Below are positions 22,984-31,872 of a DNA stretch of 34,354 bases, piece by piece (position 1 is the stretch's first letter; each line of letters starts with the position of its first letter). The notes beneath the pieces are model-generated. The model was not told the origin of the DNA. It ran no database searches and saw only the letters and a program-made list of their open reading frames with translations. The DNA is from Peptoniphilaceae bacterium AM52-5BH (GTDB lineage Bacteria > Bacillota > Clostridia > Tissierellales > Peptoniphilaceae). The position numbers and the translations under genes are program-made. The stretch is taken from NCBI GenBank assembly GCA_027669155.1, contig JAQEDR010000023.1, forward strand, positions 1-34,354. Reading direction: 5' to 3'.

Positions 22984-24270
22984 TTAACTATTAAATACTT
23001 CTCTATTTAGTTTTCCTTCACTTGCTGCAACTATTAGAGCAGAAGAGTTGGCTGCAACAACATTTGTTGATGTTCTTCCCATATCTGCAAGAGATGAAAT
23101 TGGTGCAAGAAGAACTACCATCTCTAAAGGAAGTCCCATAGCAGCAAAGACTGCAGTAGTTGCTATAGTCGCTGTACCTGGTACACCAACAGTTCCTAGG
23201 GAAACTAGAAGGGCGATTAGGACAAGCTTAACATAATCGAAGCCGCCAAAGTCAAGTCCCATAACATTTATTGTAAGGACAGCATTCATCACTGGCCAAA
23301 ATCCTGCACAACCAGGCATACCCATAGTTGCACCAAGTGGTGCTACGAAGGATGCTATATCTTCTGATACTCCTTGAGTCTTCTCGAGATTATCCATATT
23401 TACCGGAAGTGATCCCATTGATGATTGGGTTGTGAATCCGACTACTTGAACTGGCCATGCATTTTTGAAGAACTTAACTGGATTAACCTTAGCAAATATA
23501 GAAACAAGAGCTCCTGTTGTGATAAATGAATGGATAGCACTTGCTACATAGTTTAAGACTAAGATTAGTAGAAGAGGCTTAACCGCTTCATAGTCAATCT
23601 TTGATACAGCTTCTGCCATTAGAGATAGGACAGCAAAAGGAGTAAGGCTTGTAATCATACTTGTTAGCTGATAAATTATTTCTGCAAAGGAATTTATAAA
23701 GTCCTTAAAGGCCGTAACTTTTTCTCCTTCTCCCTTATCAACTAGCTTAAGTGCTGCAATTGCAACTAGGATAGAGAAAATTATTACAGGAATTACCATC
23801 CCATCGCCTGCGTTTGATATGATGTTTGATGGGAAGAAGTTTGTAATAGTCTCTGCTACAGTAGGCACTTCCTTAACTTCGCTTGCTTCTGGAAGTGGGA
23901 TGCTCGCTCCCTTACCTATAGAAAATGAAACGGCAAGGATTAGACCAATTGTTGACCCCAAGATATTATGCAGACTTAGTATGCCCACAGACTTTAGTCC
24001 CACGCTTCTAAGTTTACCCAAAGATCCTGTGTTTAGGGTCGTTCTTATAATTGTAGCAAATAAAAGTGGTATTACCATGGCTGATAATAATCTTATATAA
24101 ACTTTTCCAAAAATCGCCACATATTCAGTAGATCCAGCAAAGAAATATCCCAAAGCTAGACCCAAGATAGCCGCCAAAATTACTCTCTTACCAAAAGAAA
24201 TATTTTTTTCTTTCATTTTTCCTAAGAGAAAGAACAGGGCTATCGTAATTATTAATGAAATAAATTTCAT
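22984..24270 (-). CDS. Dicarboxylate/amino-acid:cation symporter family protein, TcyP-like (probably L-cystine)
   Basis: This 428-residue protein has the DAACS fold (eight helices, two re-entrant loops). Hallmarks are YIRLLSAMVIPLLF (TM3), the serine-rich loop TTQSSMGSLPVNMDNL, GATMGMPGCAGFWPV and the substrate/Na+ helix LADMGRTSTNVVAANSS. The GCAGFWP and SSMGSLP-to-GVSEDIASFVAPLG order resembles the cystine symporter TcyP/YdjN more than glutamate carriers. Cystine uptake is therefore my best guess, at moderate confidence. AGGAGG precedes the ATG. It is probably monocistronic, with its own terminator. Confidence 0.8.
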   Translation of the reverse strand: MKFISLIITIALFFLLGKMKEKNISFGKRVILAAILGLALGYFFAGSTEYVAIFGKVYIRLLSAMVIPLLFATIIRTTLNTGSLGKLRSVGLKSVGILSLHNILGSTIGLILAVSFSIGKGASIPLPEASEVKEVPTVAETITNFFPSNIISNAGDGMVIPVIIFSILVAIAALKLVDKGEGEKVTAFKDFINSFAEIIYQLTSMITSLTPFAVLSLMAEAVSKIDYEAVKPLLLILVLNYVASAIHSFITTGALVSIFAKVNPVKFFKNAWPVQVVGFTTQSSMGSLPVNMDNLEKTQGVSEDIASFVAPLGATMGMPGCAGFWPVMNAVLTINVMGLDFGGFDYVKLVLIALLVSLGTVGVPGTATIATTAVFAAMGLPLEMVVLLAPISSLADMGRTSTNVVAANSSALIVAASEGKLNREVFNS

Positions 24271-24333
24271 GTTTCCTCCTATTTTTTATTTAACATATAT
24301 CATATCATTTTACTAGGAAATTTAAAGGTCAAT

Positions 24334-25380
24334 TTATTTTTTTATGAAAATTAATGTCTCAAATGGCCTTACTAACAGATTGTCGACCATAGTTCTTTGC
24401 CCATAGTTACCCAAGGCTAGCTTATAGGAAGAATAATCTGCTAGATACATTGATATCGGAAGGAGGAATTCCTTTTGGCTTAGATTATTAATTACAAGAG
24501 CTTTTTCATTTTTATAACTTCTAATATAGGCAAGGATGTCCTTATCTTTCTTGAAAATCTCAAGGAAATCTCCTTGTCTAAGCGAATTATTTTCATCTCT
24601 TATTTTTAAAATCTCTTCCATAAAATAAAAAATATCATAGAAGGGACCCTCTGTCTTTATGTCAATTTTACTAGCATCCAAATATACTGGCCCCTTCAAG
24701 GCAAAAATATTAGAAAGCACCTGACTTTTACTAAAATATTCGTAGTTTGTGAGATTAGTATTATTAAAGTTATCAAAACTTATAGCAAAATTTGGACCTT
24801 GCGAAAAAAGCCTAGATAAGTCCTCATGCTTAAGACAATCGATCTTCGTTCTTACAAAAGAAAAATCAGTCCTCATCCCTCTGGATAGATGTCTCAAAAC
24901 CTCCTGATCTTCGATAAGACTCGTGGTGATCACATTTTCATTTAAATGACGAACATTTTTATTAATTTCTCTTATTCCCTTCAATAAATTTCTATTATCT
25001 AGCATCTTTGATAAATTCAAAAAGTCAAAGGCACATATGCCTCTTTTGACAAGGAAGTTTAGGAAAGAAAGTCCCGCCCTTTTGACCTTGGTATTTTCCC
25101 AAGTTAAATCGTCTACTTTCGAATCGATGAGATTTTGGGATAAGATTAATAAATCAAGCCTAAGCATAAGACCCATTCCTTCCTTCTTTAAGGTTTCATT
25201 GATGGAAAAGATCTCTGCCAAATAATCATCATTTATGAATTCTCCCATATCGATTGCCAAGAAATTAATAGCTAACTTCTTATAAAAAGGAAGGCTTGGC
25301 TTTATATTTTCTATTGAATTTTCTTTATATATAAATATTTCATTAGCATCTGTCATAATCTTACAATACTTAGTGTACAT
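24334..25380 (-). CDS. Degenerate GH13-like protein, probable catalytically inactive paralogue of TreC
   Basis: The 348-residue product (ATG 25380; ATG 25356 is an alternative, and neither has a good Shine-Dalgarno) aligns by eye along most of a GH13 oligo-1,6-glucosidase/TreC. The C-terminal domain is clear: DILAYIRSYKNEKALVINN and LGNYGQR then PFETLIFIKK, against AYIREY, LGNYGER and PYESLALIKR in TreC. Barrel region II survives as ICAFDFLNL (D119), but its Arg is gone. The acid/base Glu (TreC E249) is Leu155, the third Asp (D324) is Asn206, the preceding His is Phe205, and the region I His is absent. The first 90 residues are compressed. The frame is intact, so it is not an ordinary decayed pseudogene. 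Head-to-head with a large ABC transporter. Function unknown. Confidence 0.65.
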   Translation of the reverse strand: MYTKYCKIMTDANEIFIYKENSIENIKPSLPFYKKLAINFLAIDMGEFINDDYLAEIFSINETLKKEGMGLMLRLDLLILSQNLIDSKVDDLTWENTKVKRAGLSFLNFLVKRGICAFDFLNLSKMLDNRNLLKGIREINKNVRHLNENVITTSLIEDQEVLRHLSRGMRTDFSFVRTKIDCLKHEDLSRLFSQGPNFAISFDNFNNTNLTNYEYFSKSQVLSNIFALKGPVYLDASKIDIKTEGPFYDIFYFMEEILKIRDENNSLRQGDFLEIFKKDKDILAYIRSYKNEKALVINNLSQKEFLLPISMYLADYSSYKLALGNYGQRTMVDNLLVRPFETLIFIKK

Positions 25381-25384
25381 TAAT

Positions 25385-25412
25385 TTGAAGGCCTTTACAA
25401 TTAGGGTATAAA
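25385..25412 (+). promoter_or_regulatory. Promoter of the large ABC transporter gene
   Basis: TTGAAG (25385-25390), a 16-nt spacer and TATAAA (25407-25412). The -10 lies within TTAGGGTATAAATG, one of the recurring GGGTATAA elements. The 55-nt space is shared with the divergent GH13-like gene. Confidence 0.5.
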
Positions 25413-25435
25413 TGTTTCTATAGAAAAGAGGAAAT

Positions 25436-28147
25436 ATGTTAGAACTTAAAAATATCACAAAAATATATAAGACAGGCGACTTCGAACAGAAGGCCCTAGA
25501 CGATGTTTCGATTTCCTTTAGGAAAAATGAATTCGTCTCAATCTTAGGACGAAGTGGTGGTGGAAAGACCACCCTCCTTAATATCATTGGAGGGCTTGAT
25601 AAGTACACTTCAGGCGACCTCTTAATTGATGGCAAGTCCACCAAAAACTTCAAGGATTCTGATTGGGATTATTATAGAAATGTTTCGGTTGGTTTTATCT
25701 TCCAATCCTACAATCTTATAAGCCATCAAACGATCCTTTCAAATGTAGAGCTTGCCCTAACTCTTTCCGGCGTAAAGAAAGAAGATAGGAAGAAGCGTGC
25801 CATAGAAGCCCTCGATAAGGTAGGCCTTAAAGACCATATTTACAAGAAACCGGCCGAGCTATCTGGTGGACAGATGCAAAGAGTTGCCATAGCTCGTGCC
25901 TTGGTAAATAATCCAGAAATCGTCCTCGCTGACGAGCCAACAGGAGCTCTAGATACCAATACATCTAAGCAAATTATGGATTTGTTAAAGGAAATAGCTA
26001 AGGACAGGCTGGTTATAATGGTAACCCACAACCCAGAACTTGCCGAAAAATATTCTACAAGGATTGTCAAAATCCGTGACGGGGTAATCCTGGATGATTC
26101 AGACCCTTATGAGGAAAAAACTGATGAAGAAAATTTTAAGACTAGAAGGCTAAATTTAGGAATAAAACAAGCCCTTAACCTCTCCTTTAACAATCTCTTG
26201 ACCAAGAAGGCAAGGACAATTCTTACCGCCTTTGCGGGATCTATCGGAATTATAGGAATAGCCCTAATAATTTCTATATCAAAGGGAGCGGATGACTTCA
26301 TAGAAGAAAGCCAGAGAAATGCCCTAAAGTCCTACCCAATCCAAATCCAGAAGGAATCTTTAAATCTCGAGAATATCCTAAGTCCTCCGGAAAAGGAAGA
26401 TAAGGCAAATTCAACAAAAGACGTCTTAGCCAACAATATGATCCTTAAAAGAAGGAGCGAGCTTTCTGCTTCCTACAGCGAAAACAACCTCACTCCTTTC
26501 AAGAAATATATGGAAGATAATAAAAAGAAACTAAGTGACGAAATAGGCGGCAATTTCGTGACCTATTCCTATGATACGAACTTTGATATTTTCACCAAAG
26601 ATCCAAAAGGAGATTTAATTAATACTGACGGGTCAGAATTTGAAGAAAGAGAAGATAACTTCATGGCAAATCTCCTAAAGCCCCAATCTTCAAACAAAAA
26701 CTTTACTGAGCTTATAACAGGTGAAGACGGTGAAGTTTCAGAGATGATTACTGATGATTATGAGATAATTGAAGGAAACTGGCCGAAAGATGCCACAGAA
26801 CTCGTTCTTTTTACAGATTATAACAACGAAGTCATGACCCAAACTCTATACGAGATTGGACTTTTACCTAGCAAGGACTACAAAGATATCTTATCTAAGC
26901 TTGATAATAAGGAGAAAATCGACCTTAAAGAAGCAAGACTTAGCCCAAAAGATATCATAGGACATGAATACAAGATTCTTACAGGATCAGACTATTACGA
27001 AAAGTCTGGCGATACTTTCATTGATATAAGTGATGATGAGGCTAAGAAAAACGATCTAATTGACAAGGCAATAAATGCCAAAATCGTAGGAATAGCTAGG
27101 AAAAAGACCAATGACGACAATAAAATCATCGACTCTCCTCTAGCCTATTCAAGGGATCTAACAGACCTTCTTATAAAGCATGTAGAAGAGTCAGAAATTG
27201 CCAAGGCCCAACTTGCGAATAAAGACAAAAACATCCTCAATAACCTTACCTTCAAGGCAGGAAGCGATGAGGAGAAACAAAATATAGGAAAATCCTTCCT
27301 AGAAAACCTCGACACTAAGGAAGAAATGAAGGTAAACACCTATCTAATGAGAAATAAATCTGAGCTTATGGATGAGCTAAGCGAAAAAACCAAAGAAATC
27401 CAAAGTAAAAATCCTATGGCTCTTACAGAAAATCAAGATAATAAAAATAACAATAGGGCTCTAATAGACTATGCCCTTGACAAAAATGACAAAAATCTCT
27501 ACCTCGACATTTACGATGAGTTCTTAAGAGATGCTACTTATAGCAAGAACCTAGAAAAGTTCGGTCTAGTGTCCAAAGATGCCCCATCAAATATCTCAAT
27601 CTATGTTGAAAACTTTGAAAATAGAGACAAGATCAAGGACTTCATCAAAGAATATAATGATGGAAAGATCGAAAATGAGAAGATTGCTTATACAGACTAT
27701 ATCGGTCTAATATCCTCATCAATTACTCAAATAATCTCCGCCATCTCCTATCTCTTGATAGCCTTTGTCGGAGTAAGTCTTGTAGTTTCCTCTATAATGA
27801 TTGGAATAATCACCTATATTTCCGTTCTTGAAAGGGTGAAGGAGATTGGAATTCTAAGATCTATTGGAGCAAGCAAGAAGGATATAAGAAAAGTCTTCCT
27901 ATCAGAAACCTTTATAATAGGTCTCTTGTCAGGACTAATAGGAATCGGAGCTACCATGCTAATAAATATCCCCTTATCAAAGCTAATCCAAAATATGAGC
28001 GGGATAGAAGAAATTAGAGCCTTCCTTCCAGCCAAGGCAGGTCTAATACTGGTATTAATTTCTGTAGGACTTACCTTAATTGCGGGAATTATCCCATCTA
28101 GTATAGCAGCCAAAAAAGACCCAGTAAAGGCCCTATCCCAAGAATAA
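25436..28147 (+). CDS. MacB-type ABC transporter, fused ATPase and permease with a large external domain
   Basis: This 903-residue protein has an N-terminal ATPase (Walker A GRSGGGKT at 38-45, LSGGQMQR near 142, VLADEPTGALD near 163). One membrane helix follows (about 258-282). A hydrophilic extracytoplasmic domain of about 470 residues (285-755) leads to three C-terminal helices of an FtsX/MacB permease (IGILRSIGASKKDIRKVF, then IPSSIAAKKDPVKALSQE). MacB-fold exporters work mechanically on substrates outside the membrane (peptides, lipoproteins, antimicrobials); the substrate here is unknown. AAGAGG precedes the ATG. It is divergent from the GH13-like gene and convergent with treC, ending at a shared terminator. 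No companion two-component system is present. Confidence 0.85.
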   Translation: MLELKNITKIYKTGDFEQKALDDVSISFRKNEFVSILGRSGGGKTTLLNIIGGLDKYTSGDLLIDGKSTKNFKDSDWDYYRNVSVGFIFQSYNLISHQTILSNVELALTLSGVKKEDRKKRAIEALDKVGLKDHIYKKPAELSGGQMQRVAIARALVNNPEIVLADEPTGALDTNTSKQIMDLLKEIAKDRLVIMVTHNPELAEKYSTRIVKIRDGVILDDSDPYEEKTDEENFKTRRLNLGIKQALNLSFNNLLTKKARTILTAFAGSIGIIGIALIISISKGADDFIEESQRNALKSYPIQIQKESLNLENILSPPEKEDKANSTKDVLANNMILKRRSELSASYSENNLTPFKKYMEDNKKKLSDEIGGNFVTYSYDTNFDIFTKDPKGDLINTDGSEFEEREDNFMANLLKPQSSNKNFTELITGEDGEVSEMITDDYEIIEGNWPKDATELVLFTDYNNEVMTQTLYEIGLLPSKDYKDILSKLDNKEKIDLKEARLSPKDIIGHEYKILTGSDYYEKSGDTFIDISDDEAKKNDLIDKAINAKIVGIARKKTNDDNKIIDSPLAYSRDLTDLLIKHVEESEIAKAQLANKDKNILNNLTFKAGSDEEKQNIGKSFLENLDTKEEMKVNTYLMRNKSELMDELSEKTKEIQSKNPMALTENQDNKNNNRALIDYALDKNDKNLYLDIYDEFLRDATYSKNLEKFGLVSKDAPSNISIYVENFENRDKIKDFIKEYNDGKIENEKIAYTDYIGLISSSITQIISAISYLLIAFVGVSLVVSSIMIGIITYISVLERVKEIGILRSIGASKKDIRKVFLSETFIIGLLSGLIGIGATMLINIPLSKLIQNMSGIEEIRAFLPAKAGLILVLISVGLTLIAGIIPSSIAAKKDPVKALSQE

Positions 28148-28156
28148 GAGCAAATT

Positions 28157-28178
28157 AAAAGCCCCAGCCGGGGCTTTT
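28157..28178. terminator. Bidirectional terminator between the ABC transporter and treC
   Basis: A perfect 9-bp stem AAAAGCCCC/GGGGCTTTT with a 4-nt loop lies between two convergent genes, 9 nt after one stop codon and 1 nt after the other. T-tracts on both strands allow it to serve both. Confidence 0.9.
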
Positions 28179-28179
28179 C

Positions 28180-29841
28180 TTATACTCTCTTTATAAGAGC
28201 AAGGCTCTCGTAAGGAGCAAGGTCTATTTCTCTTTCTACTTTTCTTTCTCCATAGTTTCCTAAAAGATATTCGAACTTATCGTAAGATTCTAAGATATCT
28301 TCTAAATTAACCTTAACATTTTCACAAGAGAAGTTATTCATATTGATTAGAACTTCTCCCTCATACTCTCTTATATAGGCGAAGATATGAGGATCATCTT
28401 CTAGGATTGGGAAGTAGAGACCATCGGATATTATAGGCTCTTCCTTTCTTAATTCTATTAGTTTCTTGTAATAATAGAAAATTGAGTCCTTAACCTCTAG
28501 GGCCTTTTCTACATTTATTTCCTTATAATTATCATTTACCCCTATCCAAGGAGTTCCTGTCGTAAAGCCAGCATTTTCTGATTCATCCCATTGCATAGGA
28601 GTTCTAGAATTATCTCTAGATTTTTTCTTGATAATATTAAGGGCTTTTTTAGGGCTTTTGCCTTTTTCTATTAAATCCTTGTAGGCATTGATGCTTTCAA
28701 TATCCTTGTAGTCATCAATTGAAGAAAAGTCAGGATCTGTCATACCGATTTCTTCTCCCTGGTAGATATAAGGAGTTCCTCTCATCATGTGAATGGTCTG
28801 GGCAAGCATGGTGGCAGTTTCTTTTGGATAGTTTTCAACATCTCCAAATCTGTTATTGGCCCTTGGCTGGTCGTGATTGTTCCAGAAGAGAGCATTCCAT
28901 CCGCCCCCATCTTGGAGGCCCTTTTGCCATTTGTTTAGGATTTCCTTTAATTTCATAAAATCAAAATCCATATCGGTCCACTTATCCCCATCCTTGTAGT
29001 CTACCTTGAGATGGTGGAAGCTAAATATCATGGAAAGCTCGTCGCCTTCGGCAGCTGAGTACATGATAGAATTTTCTATATCAGTCGAGCTCATCTCTCC
29101 AACTGTAATTATTTCGGAATTCTTACCAAAGCTATGCTTGTTAAGCTCTCTTATCCACTTATGAACTATAGGAGTGTCAGTGTAGAGCTTTTTCTCTTCA
29201 CTTATATCTCCTGAAGAGTCTTCTAGGATTTGACTTTTACCTATTACATTTAATACATCAAATCTAAATCCGCCAATCCCCTTATCAATCCAATAGTTTA
29301 CGATCTTGTAAAGCTCTTCCCTAAGGTCAGGATTGTGCCAATTAAGGTCGGCCTGGGTCTTATCGTAGAGGCAAAGATAATATTTCCTACTATCTCCAAA
29401 TTCATTCCAAGCAGGTCCACCGAATTTGGACTGCCAATTTGTAGGATATGACCCGTCTTTTCCTTCTCTTATATAATAGAAATTCTGATACTTTTCATCT
29501 CCAGCTAGGGCCTTCTTGAACCACTCATGCTCTGTCGATGTGTGGTTTAGGACCATATCAAACATTAGCTTGATATTTGCCTTGTCAAATTCTGCGATTA
29601 GATTATCAAGATCCTCATCAGTCCCAAAGACAGGGTCCACATGGTAATAATCTGCTATATCGTAGCCGTTATCATTTTGTGGAGAGATAAAGAAAGGGTT
29701 TAGCCAGACCATATCTACTCCAAGCTTTCTTAGATAATCAACCTTTTGGCTAATGCCCTTAAGGTCTCCTATACCATTTCCCGAAGAATCCTTAAAGCTT
29801 CTAGGATAGGCTTGATAGATTACTTGTTTTCCTAAATTCAT
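28180..29841 (-). CDS. treC: Alpha,alpha-phosphotrehalase (trehalose-6-phosphate hydrolase)
   Basis: This 553-residue GH13 enzyme starts VIYQAYPRSFKDSSGNGIGDL, with region I FDMVLNHTS (H100), nucleophile D195 (GFRFDVLNVIG), acid/base E249 (ITVGEMSS) and D324 (FWNNHDQPR). The C-terminal beta domain contains AYIREY and LGNYGER. It cleaves trehalose 6-phosphate, the product of PTS import, to glucose and glucose 6-phosphate in the cytoplasm. TreC rather than a generic oligo-1,6-glucosidase is inferred from the adjacent trehalose-type PTS gene, 8 nt upstream. TAGGAG precedes the ATG. Confidence 0.9.
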   Translation of the reverse strand: MNLGKQVIYQAYPRSFKDSSGNGIGDLKGISQKVDYLRKLGVDMVWLNPFFISPQNDNGYDIADYYHVDPVFGTDEDLDNLIAEFDKANIKLMFDMVLNHTSTEHEWFKKALAGDEKYQNFYYIREGKDGSYPTNWQSKFGGPAWNEFGDSRKYYLCLYDKTQADLNWHNPDLREELYKIVNYWIDKGIGGFRFDVLNVIGKSQILEDSSGDISEEKKLYTDTPIVHKWIRELNKHSFGKNSEIITVGEMSSTDIENSIMYSAAEGDELSMIFSFHHLKVDYKDGDKWTDMDFDFMKLKEILNKWQKGLQDGGGWNALFWNNHDQPRANNRFGDVENYPKETATMLAQTIHMMRGTPYIYQGEEIGMTDPDFSSIDDYKDIESINAYKDLIEKGKSPKKALNIIKKKSRDNSRTPMQWDESENAGFTTGTPWIGVNDNYKEINVEKALEVKDSIFYYYKKLIELRKEEPIISDGLYFPILEDDPHIFAYIREYEGEVLINMNNFSCENVKVNLEDILESYDKFEYLLGNYGERKVEREIDLAPYESLALIKRV

Positions 29842-29849
29842 ATAAGCTC

Positions 29850-31295
29850 CTAGCTAAAACTTGGTGTCTTAAATTCTATCTTGTTATGAAACATATTCTT
29901 CTTTTCAAATACCACAGTGAGTACTACAGGAACCACTATAGCAATGACCATGGCTATGGCGAAGTTTAACCTAGATCCTCCCATGATTGAAAGTATTCCA
30001 GGAAGTCCACCTATACCTATATTGTAGGCCATGGTTGAAGTTGATACAGAAAATACTGCTGCTATGGCAGATCCGATCATTCCTGCGATAAATGGGAAGC
30101 CGTATTTGATATTGATACCAAAAAGGGCTGGCTCTGTAACTCCAAGATAGGCAGAAATTGCTGCTGGAACTGAGATTTGTTTTTCCTTCTCGTCCTTTCT
30201 GTGTAGGTAGATTATAGCTACTACTGCTGATGCTTGGGCAATGTTTGATAGTGCAATCATTGGCCAAAGGATTGTTCCACCGAAGTCATTTGCAAGCTGT
30301 AGGTCTATTGCATTTGTCATATGGTGAAGTCCTGTAATAACAAGTGGCGCATAGAAGAAGCCAAATACTGCCGCAAATAGCCAGTTAAAGGCTGAGGTCA
30401 AGCCACTATATACTCCCGCTGAGATTAGTGAACCTATCTTCCAACCAATAGGACCTAGAACTAAGTGAGCAAGAAGTACTGTTGGTATTAGTGAAAATAG
30501 GGGGACAAAAATCATTGATATCGCTTGAGGGATAATCCTTTTGAAGAATCTTTCAAGATAAACCAAGAGGAAGCCTGCAAGCATGGCTGGAATTACTTGG
30601 GCTTGGTAGCCTATTCTTTCTATAGTGAAAAATCCAAAGTCCCAAACAGGAATCTCTCCTCCGCCTGCTATTGAGTAAGCATTGGCAAGTAGGTTAGGCG
30701 AAATCAAACAAATACCTAGGACAATTCCTAGAATTTGGGTTGTACCCATCTTCCTTGTGATTGACCAGGTGATCCCTACTGGTAGGTAGTGGAAGATTGC
30801 TTCACATATAAGCCACAAGAAGTCATTTACCCCATTCCAAAAAACAGAAGTCTCTACGATTGTCTTTCCTCCAAGACTATCAAAAGGCATCTCTCCAAGA
30901 ATATTTCTAAAACCTAAGAGCAAACCACCTACGATAATAGCTGGAATTAAAGGCGCAAAGATTTCCGCAAGGACTGAAGATACCCTTTGAAGGGCGTTCT
31001 GGTTTTTCACAGCATCCTTTTTTACTTCATCCTTGCTCTTTTCTGTGGCGTGTGATATAGCCATGAAGTCATTATAAAACTCATCTACATCGTTTCCAAT
31101 AATAACCTGAAATTGGCCAGCCTGGGTGAAAGATCCTTTCACTGAAGGAAGATCTTCGATTTTTTCTACATCCGCCTTCTTTGGATCATTTAGTACAAAA
31201 CGCATCCTGGTAACACAATGCGTAACAGATGAGATATTACTATCTCCTCCAATATATTGATGCAAAAGCTTCGCATCATCTGTATATTTTCCCAT
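29850..31295 (-). CDS. treP: PTS trehalose-specific EIIBC component
   Basis: The 481-residue protein has an EIIB domain (about 1-85; phosphorylated Cys at 27 in SVTHCVTRMRF, then VKGSFTQAGQFQVIIG) and an EIIC membrane domain (about 105-470). The EIIC domain contains FLWLICEAIFHYLPVGITWS, WDFGFFTIERIGYQAQVIPA and SVPAAISAYLGVTEPALFGI. It is strikingly similar to the trehalose transporter TreB/TreP. There is no EIIA domain, so a glucose-type EIIA must act in trans. It imports and phosphorylates trehalose to trehalose 6-phosphate for TreC. AAGGAGG precedes the ATG. No treR-like regulator lies next to the operon. Confidence 0.92.
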   Translation of the reverse strand: MGKYTDDAKLLHQYIGGDSNISSVTHCVTRMRFVLNDPKKADVEKIEDLPSVKGSFTQAGQFQVIIGNDVDEFYNDFMAISHATEKSKDEVKKDAVKNQNALQRVSSVLAEIFAPLIPAIIVGGLLLGFRNILGEMPFDSLGGKTIVETSVFWNGVNDFLWLICEAIFHYLPVGITWSITRKMGTTQILGIVLGICLISPNLLANAYSIAGGGEIPVWDFGFFTIERIGYQAQVIPAMLAGFLLVYLERFFKRIIPQAISMIFVPLFSLIPTVLLAHLVLGPIGWKIGSLISAGVYSGLTSAFNWLFAAVFGFFYAPLVITGLHHMTNAIDLQLANDFGGTILWPMIALSNIAQASAVVAIIYLHRKDEKEKQISVPAAISAYLGVTEPALFGINIKYGFPFIAGMIGSAIAAVFSVSTSTMAYNIGIGGLPGILSIMGGSRLNFAIAMVIAIVVPVVLTVVFEKKNMFHNKIEFKTPSFS

Positions 31296-31315
31296 AAGTC
31301 CTCCTTATAATATTT

Positions 31316-31344
31316 TATATAGTACTTATACCCAATTTTGTCGA
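31316..31344 (-). promoter_or_regulatory. Promoter of the trehalose operon
   Basis: TCGACA (31344-31339, 5 of 6 to consensus), a 17-nt spacer and TATATA (31321-31316). The spacer contains TTGGGTATAAGTAC, one of the recurring GGGTATAA elements. I find no convincing catabolite (cre) or TreR site. Confidence 0.5.
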
Positions 31345-31430
31345 AATAATTTAGCCTTACATGCAAATTAAACTTTTATTTTAAATCATTTATTTAGGGT
31401 AGATATTTAATAGAAGAAAAGGGAGGTTTT

Positions 31431-31817
31431 ATGAGAAAAGATCTTGTTAAGGAGAGAATCTTACTAGCAATCAGCGCTGTATTTCTTTTGATAAACTTAT
31501 TTATAAATTATTTTCCAATAGCTAATTCAAAGATAATCCTACTAATAGTTCTAGCTTGGCTTCCAATAATATTTTTAAATAATGAAATCGAACTAGATAT
31601 TACAATCAAAGAAAGGTTAAAGATTAGCCTAACTTCATTTCTAATAGAAGTCCTTATAATTCTAGTCTCAGCCTTTATTTTTGATAGAGGGGCTGGCAGA
31701 AGCTCTTTACTAGAGGAGAACAACCTTATAACTTTATATATTACAAGCGGCCTATTTATAATCCAAGAATTGATCAAATATTTCTACATATTAAGGAAAA
31801 ATCCCTTCCGAAAATAA
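31431..31817 (+). CDS. Small membrane protein of unknown function
   Basis: This 128-residue basic-ended protein has four predicted membrane helices (about 9-27, 34-50, 64-84, 99-120) and short polar loops. I recognise no family and see no catalytic motif. GGGAGG precedes the ATG at 7 nt. An upstream GGGTAGATATTTAAT resembles the recurring GGGTATAA element. It is divergent from the trehalose operon and convergent with the ykvI-like gene. Confidence 0.65.
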   Translation: MRKDLVKERILLAISAVFLLINLFINYFPIANSKIILLIVLAWLPIIFLNNEIELDITIKERLKISLTSFLIEVLIILVSAFIFDRGAGRSSLLEENNLITLYITSGLFIIQELIKYFYILRKNPFRK

Positions 31818-31850
31818 AAATAGAGGAGGCTATCATATCTCATAGCTTCC
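31811..31850 (-). terminator. Terminator of the YkvI-family gene
   Basis: On the minus strand GGAAGCTAT pairs with ATAGCCTCC (9 bp, one wobble) around an 8-nt loop, followed by TCTATTTTTATTTT. The stem also lies just after the convergent small membrane-protein gene, but no T-run follows it on the plus strand. Confidence 0.75.
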
Positions 31851-31872
31851 CCAATATTCAAATTATTATATC

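Noticed and set aside
22984..24270. Glutamate/aspartate carrier (GltP) as the specific call for the symporter.
   Set aside because: The SSMGSLP loop and GCAGFWP segment follow the TcyP/YdjN branch more closely than GltP, so a TcyP-like call is preferred.
25381..25653. N-terminal extension of the GH13-like protein to 439 residues.
   Set aside because: The extra 91 residues overlap the start of the strongly supported ABC transporter gene on the other strand and show no GH13 similarity.
31395..31404. Reading the GGGTAG/GGGTAT elements as true SigB promoters.
   Set aside because: A near-match to GTTTAA (TTTTAA, 12-nt spacer) is seen only before the small membrane-protein gene and not at the other sites, so a SigB assignment is not supported.
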